Below, piece by piece: positions 1 through 10,260 of a stretch of 64,000 nt of DNA; positions within the stretch are counted from its first letter, which is position 1; the number at the start of each line of letters is the position of its first letter. The position numbers and the translations under genes are program-made. The notes under the pieces were generated by a model. That model saw nothing but the letters and a program-made list of their open reading frames with translations. It was not told the DNA's origin and made no database searches. The stretch spans positions 22,116,001-22,180,000 of the forward strand of contig JAWHQI010000004.1 of the NCBI GenBank assembly GCA_033032865.1, written 5' to 3'. This DNA is from Dactylorhiza incarnata (Eukaryota > Streptophyta > Magnoliopsida > Asparagales > Orchidaceae).

Positions 1-219
1 CAGCTTTCAGTCTCAGCGGTTGAGCAGCTGTTTTCTCAACGGTTCAGATGAGACAGGGAAACTTTTCTAGGTGATTATTTAGCACACCTCTGAACCTATT
101 CCATTGTATGTAATTTCATTATAATCAAGTTTTTATCTTATTTTTACTTTAAGCCTACAGAATCTGCTTCTCCTTCCAGTTCCTTTGCACTTGATCTCTC
201 TTTTTCTTTTGCAGGAATA

Positions 220-614
220 ATGGCAATATTTCTTCTAAAATTGCATCCTTCCCTACCTCCTATACAAATGTCCCTTCTTCTAGGGGCCTAGCTTCAGGTC
301 TTTCTGAAACTAGGCAGGGGGAGATGTTTTGAAGAAGCTCCTTTTTGATAGGGGAGATGCTTTATATAGAAGCTCATGTTTCAGGGGGAGATGTTGTATG
401 AAGAAGCAAAAATCAGTTCTTGATGAAGAAGCTCCCAGTAGTTTCAGTTTGAAGATTTAGATATGACAGTTTGACCAATTCAGTTCAGATAATCAAAGCA
501 AAAGCTGAAAGAAAGGATTATATTCAGTTCTCTACAATGTCAGAATTTAGAAAACAAGAATTTGAAAGGCAAATCACATTCAAGCCTCCTTCAGAGAAAG
601 ACAAAAGGTTCTGA
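220..614 (+). pseudogene. Internally deleted extra-ORF remnant of CopA
   Basis: An ATG at 220 follows a pyrimidine tract ending TTTTGCAG (206-213), exactly as at the start of the extra ORF of Cop1 (ATG at 14410). After about 10 codons the sequence jumps to a stretch matching the middle of that ORF (KIASFPTS, then PSSRG, then QGEM). At 500-614 it jumps again to its C-terminus (STMSEFRK, then FKPPSEK). The frame is broken within about 25 codons. This is a deletion derivative of the extra, so-called env-like, ORF found between pol and the 3' LTR in SIRE-type elements. It cannot make a full protein. Confidence 0.6.
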
Positions 615-777
615 TTATTTGTTTTTATTATTTCTGTTTTCAATGTAAAATTTCAAAACTCAGAGTATCACATTTTATATCTGCTGAACTGTTTAAAATC
701 TGTCAGATATATATGCTCTGTTGTTTTGTTGTTTATTTTATTATTCAATTTTGTCAAATAGTGTCCTAACCCAAATA

Positions 778-786
778 GGGGGAGAT
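778..786 (+). other. Polypurine tract of CopA
   Basis: GGGGGAGAT lies directly before the LTR start TGTTGG. It is the plus-strand primer site for reverse transcription. Near-identical copies further upstream (317-325, 351-358, 384-392) are not followed by an LTR. Confidence 0.85.
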
Positions 787-920
787 TGTTGGAACAACCC
801 TATTACTGATTTGGGCTAGGATCACTATCTGTTGACTAGGACTAAGTTGACCCCAATGTATAGTCTAAGGGTCAAGGTTTTAGGTTGTCAGAAATTAAGG
901 AAAAGATCAAGTTTCTGCAA

Positions 921-1329
921 TCGACGAACTCCATACTGCGTTCGACGAACTCCATACTGCGTTCGATGAACTCCATTCTGCGTTCGACGAATGACATGCT
1001 CCAGTTTGACGAACTTTCCATGGTTCTGCATTCGACGGACTCTGTTCTGTGTTCGACGAACTCTTCTCTGCGTTCGACGAACTTGCTCTCTAGCTCGACG
1101 CACTCAGTTCTCCAGCCAGTCCAGCAGTTTATTCTTCAGTTCGATGAACTCCAGGTTGAGATCGACGAACCAGCTCTGCGCTTAAAGAATAAGTATCAAG
1201 ATGTTCAGATCGACGAAATTCATTCTCAGATCGATGAACTCAGTTCTTCCAGTCAGATTTAGTAGATTATCTTTCAGTTCGACGAACTCAACACTCTGTT
1301 CGACGAACTCAGTTCTCAAGTCGACGAAA
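921..1329 (+). repeat. U3 array of the TCGACGAAC word in CopA
   Basis: Sixteen copies of TCGACGAAC or close variants start at 921, 942, 963, 984, 1006, 1032, 1053, 1074, 1095, 1141, 1162, 1210, 1231, 1279, 1300 and 1321. Ten of the fifteen intervals are exactly 21 bp. Most copies are preceded by GT, giving GTTCGACGAAC, an odd-length palindrome around one base. Many mismatches are CG to TG, as expected from decay of methylated CpG. The open reading frames across it are by-products of the repeat. Confidence 0.9.
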
Positions 1330-2150
1330 TTTCTCCTCAGTTCATTATTTCAGACAGATCATTTTTATTCTATTCTCTGAACTCAGATCGACTATCAGCA
1401 ATGGATTTATTCCTATCAGATAAGTCAAGGATATTATCTTTCCTTTTATTATTCTCTTATTTCGAGAAAGTGGCCGTTGACACATTTTAGAAAAGGACAC
1501 TTTCATGAAAAAGGAAAAGAATTAATGGATACAGTTCCAAGAAAAACTTTTCAGATTATTCTATTCCTTATTCAGAAGATTTGTTTTTCAAATCAGTCAG
1601 AATATCTCTAAGGAAAAAGGAAGAAGATGTTTTTACAACATTATTGCAGAAAAAAAGAAGAGAAGAAGAAATAGTCTGGAAAAGAAATACAGAAAGAAAA
1701 AGTTTACAGATCTTCATCTTCCTTAAGCAGCAATATCATTCTCTGAGAACATCAACATTATTCTCTCAGTTTTCTGCTGCAAGTTTCTAAATCTTCAAGA
1801 GCAACAAATAATCTGAGAAACATTGTCTCTCAGATTCATCAGCTATCAAGGAAGATTTTCATTCAAGAGAAAGCTCCATCCTCTTACTGTCAACCATTTT
1901 TATCAGACAGGGGGAGCTTTACAAAAACAAATCCACTAGTCTTCTCTCAGAGTACTGACAGAGAAGAACTTCATAACCCTCTTTATCCTATCTTGTATAG
2001 GGTTCTAACTCCCTTCAAAAGTTAACCCCTTGGTGGCAGGGCACCTGAACAAAAACCTGTAGTTTAGTTTGAGCACCTGATCAAAAGCTTAGTGGTGTTT
2101 GGGCACCTGATCAAAAACCCACTGGTGATAGGGCACCTGATAAAAAACTT

Positions 2151-2226
2151 AGTGGATTCCTACCAAGGGTGGTAGAAGAGTAGATGTACCCAGGTTTATT
2201 GGGGAACTACTATAGATCCTTGTGTC
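2151..2226 (+). promoter_or_regulatory. Conserved copia leader block (CopA)
   Basis: A block reading AGTGGATTCCTACC, GGTAGAAGAGTAGA, GTACCCA, then TTGGGGAACTACTATA. It recurs in Cop1 (6402-6477, minus), CopB, Cop3 (34824-34893) and more weakly Cop2 (25710-25760), although the rest of these LTRs has diverged. Its place late in the LTR suggests the transcribed leader. Its role is unknown; packaging or translation are possible. Confidence 0.55.
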
Positions 2227-2429
2227 CTCTGTGATTGTGTTTATTTTTCTATACTGTGCTGTGCTGTTTTCTTTATTTGTTTTTATAACTCACTCAGTAC
2301 ATATATATATATCTCTATTTTAATTCCGCTATAAAAATAAGTGAAAAACTTTTTAATACTCTATTCACCCCCCCCCCCCCTCTAGAGTAAATCTAAGATC
2401 TAACCTCACTTTCAATCCAATCTCGCTCG

Positions 2430-2545
2430 GGCCTAGGAGCCTAGTGAGCACTCAAGCTCGCCTCAGGCCTAGGAGCCTAGCGATCACTCAACCTCTCCTT
2501 GAGCCTAAGAGCCTAGCGAGCACTCAACCTCGCCTAGAGCCTAAT
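2430..2545 (+). repeat. Short tandem repeat GCCTAGGAGCCTAG (TatF)
   Basis: Three degenerate units of 36-46 bp begin at 2431, 2467 and 2513. Each has GCCTAGGAGCCTAG followed by a CACTCAA and CTCGCC segment. They lie just downstream of the stop of the minus-strand gene ending at 2678, so probably in its 3' untranslated region. From 2546 to 2677 I see nothing further. Confidence 0.6.
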
Positions 2546-2677
2546 CGGCATGCAAACAAGAATGCAAGAACACTAACAGTAGGCGATCAAAAAATATGTT
2601 TTCATTTCATTCATGTTTTTGAATTACATGTTCAAAAAATGCTGTACACATGAGCTGTCAAAAAAGGGCCCCGGCGA

Positions 2678-4618
2678 CTAGGCGTCTTCCTCGTCTTCAT
2701 CATCATCTTCATCCTCGCCATCCACGTCGACGTCCTCCTCTCCATACTCATCCTTGGAGTCTTCTTCCTCGGCATCACTGGAAGAGGGTGGAGGAACTTG
2801 CCTAGGGGAGGTGGACTCCTCTGCAAGCAGCGCCGGGATGATGTCCACCACGGTCAGGTCCATCGCCTCCGGCTTCAAGTAACCTTCAACTTTCAACCGA
2901 CTCCGGATGAACTTCCCAGTCGCTCGCGCGATCTCTCGGTGAATGTGCAACATTTCATCGTCATGCATCCTGATCTGCTTGCCGACCCTGGAGGGGACCG
3001 CCTCCGAAGGCTGTTGCTCGGCAGGCCATTTTTTTAGCTCGGCGATAAGGACGTGGGCAGCCTCCAAGGTCTTCCTAGTGTCTTCTAGCTCCTTCTCTAG
3101 CTGGGACACCTTCTTCGCCACCTCGATCTCGAAGGCCTGCACAGATGCGAAGAAAGCAATTTGCGGAATGGTCGGCATAAAAGGCGAGTATTCCAGAAGC
3201 CAGAAGGACAGCGAGCGAGTACCTCATAATCTTTGCACTTGGCGGCCTGTATCCCCAAGGAGATGAGATTCTGGCTCTGCACCTTGATCATCTGCTCGTA
3301 CTTGAGCAGCCACCTCGCTGTCGCATGGAATTGTTCAATGGATTGCAGGAATGAGTGCGAGGTATGGTGAGCCAGATACTCGGCCGAGGCATCCTGCAAG
3401 GCCTCGGCATCTGCGCGACCATATAGGGCGAACATCTCATCGAATTCTTCGCCACTATCTTCCTAATCCTCTGACCAGCCGGGAGATTGGTGCTGAGGGT
3501 CACCTCGTGGGCGCGCTCTGCCCAGGACACCAGTGGGCGACCATTGGCATCCTCGCCATGAGTGCTTTCATTGAAGAGCGGATGGCTGTGAGGCTCGCCA
3601 GCCTCCGAAGGATCCACCCTTGCCCTTAGGTCCTTATGAGCAACTTGCTTCTTTTTCCTCGCGGGATCATGGGCTCTGACCTTGCCCTTTCGCTTCTTCG
3701 AGGTCCCAGCCTCATCATCTGCGGCCACCAGCTCCTCGCCAATAGGCGACAAGATGATCAGGGAAGAATCCCCGCCCTCGCGCACCGAGGTCCCCGTGCC
3801 CCCTTGAGAGGAAGCCGCCACCTTCACCACTATAGGAACAGGCTCACGCAGCACAGTGCAAATAGCTGCAAAAGATAGGAGTCAAAAAGGTTAGTCGCCA
3901 GCTGAAGACAAAGAGGCGAGTATATCCAATACTCGCTCAGAAGACTACCTTCGCCCGAGAAGACCTCTGCGAGTACATCTACTCGCCTCCTCCAGAAGAC
4001 CATGTCCAGGTGACGATTGTACTCGCCTCCTCCAGAAGACCACGTCCAGGCGACGATTCCGAAAGCAGTTGAGTAGGTTCTCCCATGTCTCCTCCAAGTA
4101 AGGAACGGAGAAGACGCTCTCCGGCGGCTGGGAGGACGAGCTCGGGATGTCCTCGAAGTCGCCACTGACGACGACCAGCCGCTCTCCCCAGCGGTGGTTC
4201 TTATTTGCCATGCCGACCAGTGTGCAGACATGGCTACACAAGAAGACGACGCCCTCGCCAGTCGCCATAAAGTGGAAGACCCTTCTAAAGACGGAGAGAT
4301 CAAAGGAAATCATCTCTTCTCGCAAGAAGCAGAGAAACCCAATGATCATCGCCATGCCTTTTGGGTTGATCTGGGTAGGGACTATCCCGAAGTAGCAGAG
4401 GATCTTACATAGAAGTGGCAAATAAGGAACACCATCTCGGTGGATGAGAAGGTGTTCAGTCGCTCATCTTCGCGAGGAAGCTTGGCGATATATCCTGACC
4501 GCAAGTATTTTTCTGAAAAATCATCCAAGTCCTTCGGCCAAGTAATCCGCTTCTTAAAGGGCATCGTCGCAAAGTTCATTGCGTGATTCGCACAACGGAT
4601 GGTCTCCTCATCCGCCAT
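2678..4618 (-). pseudogene. TatF antisense gene 1: Transposase_28-like protein with coiled coil and acidic tail
   Basis: The start is taken at ATG 4618 (MADEETIRC). The N-terminal half has the features of the plant 'putative gypsy type transposon' family (Transposase_28): CYFGI, then IIGFLCFL, LSVFRRVFHF, and a RWGERLVVVSG segment in the position of the family's WKxxFFFV motif. The C-terminal half has a heptad-rich coiled coil (about 3136-3050) and a run of about 30 Asp/Glu residues ending at 2678. Two predicted introns, 3866-3948 and 3137-3222, have GT-AG ends and pyrimidine tracts, and each contains the GCGAGTA word. Frameshifts near 4420 and 3445 break it. A 40-bp tandem duplication (from 3982 and 4022) lies in exon 1. 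The function of this family is unknown. Confidence 0.65.
3137..3222 (-). other. Predicted 86-bp intron in TatF antisense gene 1
   Basis: On the minus strand the donor is TATGAG/GTACTCGC and the acceptor is ATCTGTGCAG/GCC. Removing it joins a frame ending AAKCKDYE to one beginning AFEIEVAKK. The intron holds GCGAGTA at 3184-3190 and at 3215-3221. Confidence 0.6.
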
Positions 4619-4738
4619 TTCTAAAGCAAGAGAAGGAAAGGAGCGAGTATCAAAAGGGAGAGAACGGAAGTGATCAAGAGATACTCGGTAACACAGAAGG
4701 AAGATTGCCAAAAGTGTAATAAACATGCACCCACCCCC

Positions 4739-4930
4739 TATTTATAAGAGTCGAGGAGACATGGCTTGTCGGATACACCGCCGCGAGTATGAATGAGGGG
4801 AGACGAGCATTAAGGAAAGTCACCAAATTTATAGTGCACGCCGAATCACCGACCTTTAGCACGCGAGTACCTGCATAAGAATACAAGGAAGCTCACAAAA
4901 TAGACGCGACATTCAGCCACTACTCGCAAG
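4739..4930 (-). promoter_or_regulatory. TATA promoter of TatF antisense gene 1
   Basis: The minus strand reads TTATAAATAGGGGG, with the TATA box at 4739-4746, about 120 bp before ATG 4618. The family word lies just upstream at 4783-4790, 4862-4869 and about 4920-4928. The TATA is close to that of the antisense gene of Cop4 (TATAAATAGGG). From 4930 to about 5090 nothing else is recognisable. Confidence 0.55.
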
Positions 4931-5089
4931 AACAAAAAAGAGAAAAAACACAGACATTACAACAATTAAACATGAACTGAATGGCGAGATTTAAATACTT
5001 GCCAGATAAATTTTAAAATAAATAAAGGTGTCTGCATTACAAGATACTCACCAAGTGGTAGCCATTCAAGCACAAAGAAGAAAGAAAGT

Positions 5090-6206
5090 AAAATCTAAAG
5101 AGGGCCCTGGAGGTTCGCCTGAGGGTCAGAGGGTTATGGATGTCGCCAAACCCAGCCCATGCTGCGAGCACGCTTGAGGTGCTCAAAGGCCAGGGTCATC
5201 GAGTCCTCGCCTTGCCGCAGCTGGTCCTCGATCCTTGCCAGCCGACCAACCGATCAAATGCTCGCGTGCATCCCCACTAGCTTGTCCTGATGCAGCTGTT
5301 GACGATGCTCCATCCTGGCGATCCGGTGCTCCAAATCATTGATAGTATGAAGGCGAGATTCTGCACTAGCCAGCCGAGCATCAAACTCTTCCAGCCGGGA
5401 TACCCGCACCTCCAAATCAGTCAAGCAATGATGGGGCTCGTTGACCGCCAAGCGCTTGACCTTCGCCTCTAGATGAATGGCGTGAGTAGCCCTCTCCTAG
5501 TACTCACGAGAGGAATGCCCGACTGCGTCAATCAAAGCTCCCACGGGAGTTTGAGCGCGAGCTGCCAAAAAGAGAAGGAAGCAGAAAGCATTAGTGGCGA
5601 GTATCAAAGGAAGATCACAGCAAATTTGACAAAGCGGCAACCAGTTACCAGGCCGATGAGCTTCGTTCCTTGAGCCGCGAGGAGGACTGCGAGATCACCG
5701 ACAAGGAGAGCCCCATCCTCTATGCGGGGAGGCGCTGTGATGACCGCCACCTCGCCAGACGAGGTGAGTTCTGTCGGTTTGCTACTTGCTGGGAGGCGCA
5801 TTCCCCCGACCGCGACCATCCACTGGTCGTCCTCCCCCCTTAAGGAGAAGAAACCTAAATATCCCCAAACCTAGCCTCGGCGCGAGGACTCTCTCGGATG
5901 GGTTGAGGGGGCCATAGACGACGAGGGGAGATGATCGTCTGGGACGTCAGCTGGAGGCGGCAAAGTAGGTGGTGGTGGAAGCCCACCCGCGGGCAGCTGT
6001 GAGATGCTCGCCAGTTCTGGTCGTTGTAAGGGTGGTGGCGGTGGAGGCACGCTGCTTGCCAAGTTAGTCCTCTGCTCGCTCATAGGCCGCTTCTCCGATA
6101 GCGAGCTGTGAAGGATACACACTGAGCCACCGCGGCGAGACCCCTCCCTAGCTCCGGGCAATATCATCAGAGATGATCGCAGAGGAGGTACAAAAAAAGG
6201 ATCCTC
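5090..6206 (-). pseudogene. TatF antisense gene 2, 3' part (proline-rich and coiled-coil protein)
   Basis: The open frame enters at the Cop1 junction (6206, reading EDPFF) and runs through a proline-rich segment with poly-Pro near 6045 to a stop at 5871. A second coding block covers 5819-5649. A predicted intron (5562-5648; donor CCTG/GTAAC, acceptor TTTGGCAG) again contains GGCGAGTAT. A coiled-coil block follows (5451-5254, LEVRVSRLEEF), with similar sequence to about 5100. Stops and frame changes show decay. It continues the gene at 21404-21856. I do not recognise the family. Confidence 0.5.
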
Positions 6207-7623
6207 TGAAAGTGAGGTTAGATCTTAAAGTTACTCTAAAGGGGGGGGGGGGGGGGGGTGAATAGAGTATTAAAAAGTTTTTCACTTATTTTTATAGAGG
6301 AATTAAAATAGTGATATATATGTGTGTACTGAGTGATTTATAAAAACAAATAAATAAAACACAGCACAACACAGTACAGAAAAATAAACACAAACATAGA
6401 AGACACAAGGATCTATAGTAGTTCCCCAATAAACCTGGGTACATCTACTATTCTACCAACCTTGGTAGGAATCCACTAGGGTTTTGACCAGGTTCCCTAT
6501 CACCAATGGAGTTTTGATCAGGTGTCCAAACACCAATGAGCTTTTGATCAGGTGCTCAAACCAACCACTGGTTTTTGATCAGGTGCCCTGCCACCAAAGG
6601 GGTTAACTTTTGAAGGGAGTTAGAACCCTGTACAAGATGAGATAAAGTGGGTTATGAAGTTCTTCATTGTCAATAATCTGAGAGAAGACTAGTGGATTGT
6701 GTTGTTGTAAAGCTCCCCCTGTCTGATAGAAATGGTTGACAGTTGAGGATGGAGCTTTCACTTGAATGAAATATCTTCCTGATAGCTGATGAATCTGATA
6801 AACAAAGTTTTTCAGATTTGTTGTTGCTCTTGAAGATTTGAACTAGCAGCAGAGAACTGAGAGTATGACGATTGTTGTTCTCTGAGAATGAAATGGTGCT
6901 GCTTGAGGATGAACACTATAAAACTTTTTCACTTTGCGTATTTCCTCTAGAATGTATCTTCTCTGTCGACTGATACTGTAATCCTTTCTTTTTTCTATCT
7001 TATTATCGATCTTTTTCATTTTCCTTGACAATATATATCTGATTTGAATTCCAAATCCTCTAAATAAGGAAAATAATAATCAGAATTGATTGTGTCTTGG
7101 AACTGCAATCTGAATCTTTAATCCCTTTTCCTTTTTAATAAATGATATTCTATTCCAATAAGCCTAACAACTATTTTCTCAAGAGAAGACAATGGAAAAG
7201 AATAAAAATAAAAGGAAGGATATAATCCTTGACTTATCTGGAATATATATCCGTTGCTGACTTAGGTTGATATGAGATCAGAGAATATAATATAACTGAT
7301 CTGTCTGAAATTTGTCGAGCTGAGACAAGAATTCGTTGATCTGAATGTTGAATTTGTCGAACGCTGAGACTTGGGAAGTTCGTCAAACACTGAGACTTAG
7401 CAGGTTCGTCGAAGGCTGAGAATTGGCAAGTTCGTCGAACGCTGAGACTTGGCAAATTCGTCGAACGCTGAGACTTTTCAAATTTGTCGAACGCTGAGAC
7501 TGAGCTTTTCCTAAGTTCTAACAGCCTAAAGCCTTGACCCTTAGGCTATACAATGGGGGTCAACTTAGTCTTAGTCAACAAATAATGATCCTAGCCCAAA
7601 TCAGTAATAGGGTTGTTCCAACA
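6207..7623 (-). repeat. Cop1 3' LTR
   Basis: It runs from TGAAAGTGAGG to TTCCAACA on the plus strand and is bounded outside by TCCTC. It includes a long G tract (about 6240-6259), the leader block (6402-6477), leader repeats of GATCAGGTGCCC type (about 6490-6600) and the U3 word array (7311-7500). Confidence 0.95.
7311..7500 (-). repeat. U3 array of TTCGTCGAAC in the Cop1 3' LTR
   Basis: Eight words with core GTCGA or a variant start at 7314, 7335, 7356, 7382, 7408, 7434, 7460 and 7486. The spacing is 21, 21, then five times 26. The later units also share GCTGAGACTT. The matching array in the 5' LTR (about 21088-21285) has more CG to CA changes. Confidence 0.85.
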
Positions 7624-7633
7624 ATCTCTCCCT
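7624..7633 (-). other. Cop1 polypurine tract
   Basis: The minus strand reads GGGAGAGATTG directly before the LTR start TGTTGGAAC. Confidence 0.75.
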
Positions 7634-7809
7634 ATTTGGGTTAGGATACTATTTGACAAAAATCAAATAAAACAACAGAAAAACAGCAGAGCATATATAT
7701 CTGATAGAATGTAAATTCATTTCAGCAGATAAAAGAACTATAGTGCTCTGAGTTTAGATACATTACAAAAAAAAATAGAAAATATACCAAAACTAAATAA
7801 TCGGAACCT

Positions 7810-8383
7810 TTACTTCTTCTCTGAAGGAGGCTTGAATATTATTTCTCTGTTTGGATTTTCTGATTCCTTTTTACTCATATATAGGTCTTGAGCTCCCAGC
7901 ATGTTTTGAAATTTAGCACGGGGAACCACAGCTGCTGGGTGCAACCTTAAGTAATCTTCTGCAATGAATAAGTGCCTTGATCTGTACTTTTCAAATTCTT
8001 TCTTTCTGAATTCCGACATAGTTGAATATTGAGAAAAATCTTTTCCTTCTACTTTTGCCTTGTAAATCTGAGCTGTGTCAATAGATTCCTTGAATCTAGC
8101 CATTTGAGAAATTCTTTCTGATTCTGGATTGGGAGAAGGAGGCCTATCATCTATTTCACTGGCCTGATAAGAAGATTGATAATCTTGAGAAAACTTTTTC
8201 CTACGAAAAGAACCATCAGATATGTGAAATTTATAGTTTGAGGAAATGGTTCTGGATGATCCTGAAGGAGGAGGTCTGGAAGACCTAGAACTCTGAGAGC
8301 CACTAGAACTAGCTGGTCTCCTTGACTGCTGAGAAAAAGGTCTTTGGGAGGATGAAGATAGTCCTGATGAACCTGCTGCACCT
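7810..8383 (-). pseudogene. Cop1 extra ORF, C-terminal part
   Basis: This is the downstream part of the Cop1 extra ORF, cut off by the CopB insertion (target CACCT at 8379-8383). It reads through a Ser/Pro/Arg-rich stretch into a charged C-terminus (STMSEFRKKEF) and stops at 7810 after FKPPSEKK. The same C-terminus is seen in the CopA remnant (500-614). About 175 bp of AT-rich DNA separate the stop from the polypurine tract. Confidence 0.6.
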
Positions 8384-9721
8384 TGAAAGTGGAGGTTTAG
8401 TTCTTATTTATCTTATTAAAAGATCTAGCTTAATTTTTACTTTCAAAGTAAGTGATATATATATATATATAAGTGAGTTTGCTGATTTCTGTATGAGCAA
8501 TAAAATCAAACAGTTAGAGTCCATATAAATAACATCACAAATAAAAGCAGAAATAAACAAGCAAACAAGAAGCACAATCCAGATGACACAAGATGTATAG
8601 TAGTTCCCCTCAACTGGGTACATCTACTCTTCTACCCACTGGTAGGATTCCACTATGAGGTTGTTGATAAGGTGCCCTCACACCAGGTGAGCTGTTGATA
8701 AGGTGCTCTAACCAAACTGCAGGTTTTTGCTAAGGTGCCCTGTCACCGAGAGTTAACTTTTGAAGGGAGTTATAACCCTGTACAGGATGGGGTAAAGAAA
8801 GGAAAGATAAAAGCAGAAATTAAATTGTTCTTCTCTGTATTAGAAGACTCTTGAAGATCCTGGTTTGAAGTTGAATGGATCTGAATGTGATGTTGAAGAA
8901 GGCTCCCCCTGTCTAATTAGAGTTGATGACAGCTTGTGGATAGAGCTTCTCCTTTTAACTGCTTCTTCCTTGCAGTGATGATCCTGAGCAAGTAATTGAG
9001 GTTTGTGTCTCAGGATATTTTGAGTCTGCAGGATAATGTTAGTACGGAAGAACAACAAGATGAATTTTCTCTTTTCTGTCGTGTGTGTGTTTTTTTTATT
9101 GTGAGTACTGCTCTGTCTCTTTTATAATCTGAGAGCCTTTGCTCTTAATTTGAATTCTTCTCTTGGGAAGAAGGAAAGAGCTGAGGTCTCCATCAATGCT
9201 TTGACTCCTCGAGACGATAACCTACCATTTCTTTTCATTAAAGCAATTGCAACGGCTAATGGCATTGATTGATGTGCAACGGCTAAGAAAAACAATGCAG
9301 AAGGAAATTCGTCGATCCCAGCTCTACATTTGTGAGGCTGGGCTCGCCATCTGATGTGCTGAGCAATTCTCTCTATCTTTAGAATTTGTAGACCGCTGAG
9401 AAGTCTGAGTTGAATTTGTCGAGCCCTGTCTGGCCACTGAGATTTTTCTGACTGAATTCGTCGAGCGTTTTTTGCCATTTGTCGAACGCTGTTCTGATGA
9501 GGATTTGTCGAGCGCTGGCTGTCTGGCTATTTGTCGAGCTCTGTTAGTCATTCGTCGAGCGCAGAGAACTTTTATTTTGTATGCTTAAGTGTGTTCTCCG
9601 ATTCGATCACATCATATTTAAATTATGTGTACTTAGATAACTTAATTGATCTAAGTTATTTAGATGACTTAATATCAAAGAGGATGGACCCTAACTTAAA
9701 TCAAAAGCTAAGGTTCCAACA
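8384..9721 (-). repeat. CopB 3' LTR
   Basis: It runs from TGAAAGTGGAGG to TTCCAACA on the plus strand. The leader block with AGTTCCCCTCAACTGGG lies near 8586-8655, with the GATAAGGTGCCC leader repeats behind it. Family words (TTTGTCGAGCGCTG type) start at 9311, 9418, 9460, 9481, 9507, 9533 and 9554, with intervals of 42, 21, 26, 26 and 21 in the last six. Confidence 0.93.
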
Positions 9722-9736
9722 ATCTCCTCCTTTTTG
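9722..9736 (-). other. CopB polypurine tract
   Basis: The minus strand reads AAAAAGGAGGAGAT directly before TGTTGGAACC. Confidence 0.75.
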
Positions 9737-9793
9737 AGTTAGGATCCTCAATCCAGATCAAAAACTAGTGGACTGGTAATCTTCAAATGGCTT

Positions 9794-9890
9794 TTAGAAT
9801 TTTCAGTTGCAGCAGCTCATTTCTTGAAGTTAAAATTTTCAATTGCAGCAGCTTATTTCTTAAAGTTAAAATTTTCAATTGCAGAGATTA
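9794..9890 (-). repeat. 36-bp tandem repeat in the CopB internal region
   Basis: Three copies of a 36-bp unit begin with AATTTTC at 9798, 9834 and 9870, each with TTGCAGC. On the minus strand one frame gives a repeated ELLQLKIL, which looks like the remnant of a coiled coil. Confidence 0.6.
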
Positions 9891-10069
9891 AATTTTTGAT
9901 ATCAATTTGAAGGGGTTTTGATTTTCTCATTTTCTCTCTCACTTGAGCTTTAATAATTTTTGTTCTTAAATTATTTGAGCAACTCTGCTTTCCTAAAATT
10001 AAAGATTTAGAGTTTTCAATTGCAGCAATCTTTAATGGATTTCTAAGGAATTTTTGTCTGATACCTTCT

Positions 10070-10170
10070 TTCTTAAGATTCCTCCCTAATAGAAGAGACT
10101 CACACTCAGTGCTTCTGATTATTTCTAATCAATGCAACTACAGTAGAATGCTCAACATAATTTGGAGAAG
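10070..10170 (-). pseudogene. Integrase-region relic in CopB
   Basis: About 90 bp match the Cop1 integrase around 16975-17060 (the segment with AGAAGAGA, CACTCAGTG and TTCTAATCAATG). It is too short to encode a domain and marks the right edge of the deletion that removed pol. Confidence 0.5.
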
Positions 10171-10260
10171 GTCTATAAGAATATTTGAAGTTATCTGACA
10201 TTAATATTTTTATGCTTGTTTATTAGGAATGGAGTTTAATGGTGAGAAACTTATTAATAG

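Larger units (their letters stand above)
1..2414 (+). mobile_element. CopA: Ty1/copia (SIRE-like) retrotransposon, 3' part
   Basis: The window opens inside a plus-strand copia element and runs to the end of its 3' LTR. The strand follows from the order extra-ORF remnant, polypurine tract GGGGGAGAT (778-786), then LTR start TGTTGG (787). The internal part matches the extra ORF of Cop1, and the LTR is of the same family as Cop1's. gag, pol and the 5' LTR lie outside the window. The element ends at 2414 against TatF sequence. The expected 5-bp target duplication on this side would be ATCCA (2415-2419), but its partner is not visible. Confidence 0.85.
787..2414 (+). repeat. CopA 3' LTR
   Basis: The LTR runs from TGTTGGAAC to CACTTTCA, about 1.63 kb. 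It matches the Cop1 LTRs (1417 bp each) but is longer, mainly through more copies of the TCGACGAAC word. In order it holds the U3 palindrome array (921-1329), a leader array of GGGCACCTGATC units (2038-2156), a conserved leader block (2151-2226) and a C-homopolymer next to TCTAGAG near the end (about 2370-2390). All copia LTRs in the window share this plan. Confidence 0.9.
2415..6206 (+). mobile_element. TatF: Tat-type Ty3/gypsy element, left segment with antisense genes
   Basis: This stretch is richer in GC than its neighbours and full of the word GCGAGTA or TACTCGC. It continues at 21399-22647, because Cop1 lies between two copies of TCCTC and an open frame reads across the junction. Coding segments are all on the minus strand, while the LTR at 22021-22647 has plus-strand TATA boxes. 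I therefore take the element as plus with antisense additional ORFs at its 3' end, an arrangement known in the Tat lineage. gag and pol would lie left of the window, so the orientation is inferred. Confidence 0.6.

Noticed and set aside
885..1262. 125-codon frame, and its antisense partner, with repeated STNSILR-like peptides
   Set aside because: It is the translation of the 21-bp word array in the CopA U3; a 21-bp period keeps any frame open.
921..1329. CRISPR-like array
   Set aside because: Repeats of about 9-11 bp with short related spacers inside a plant LTR; not a CRISPR.
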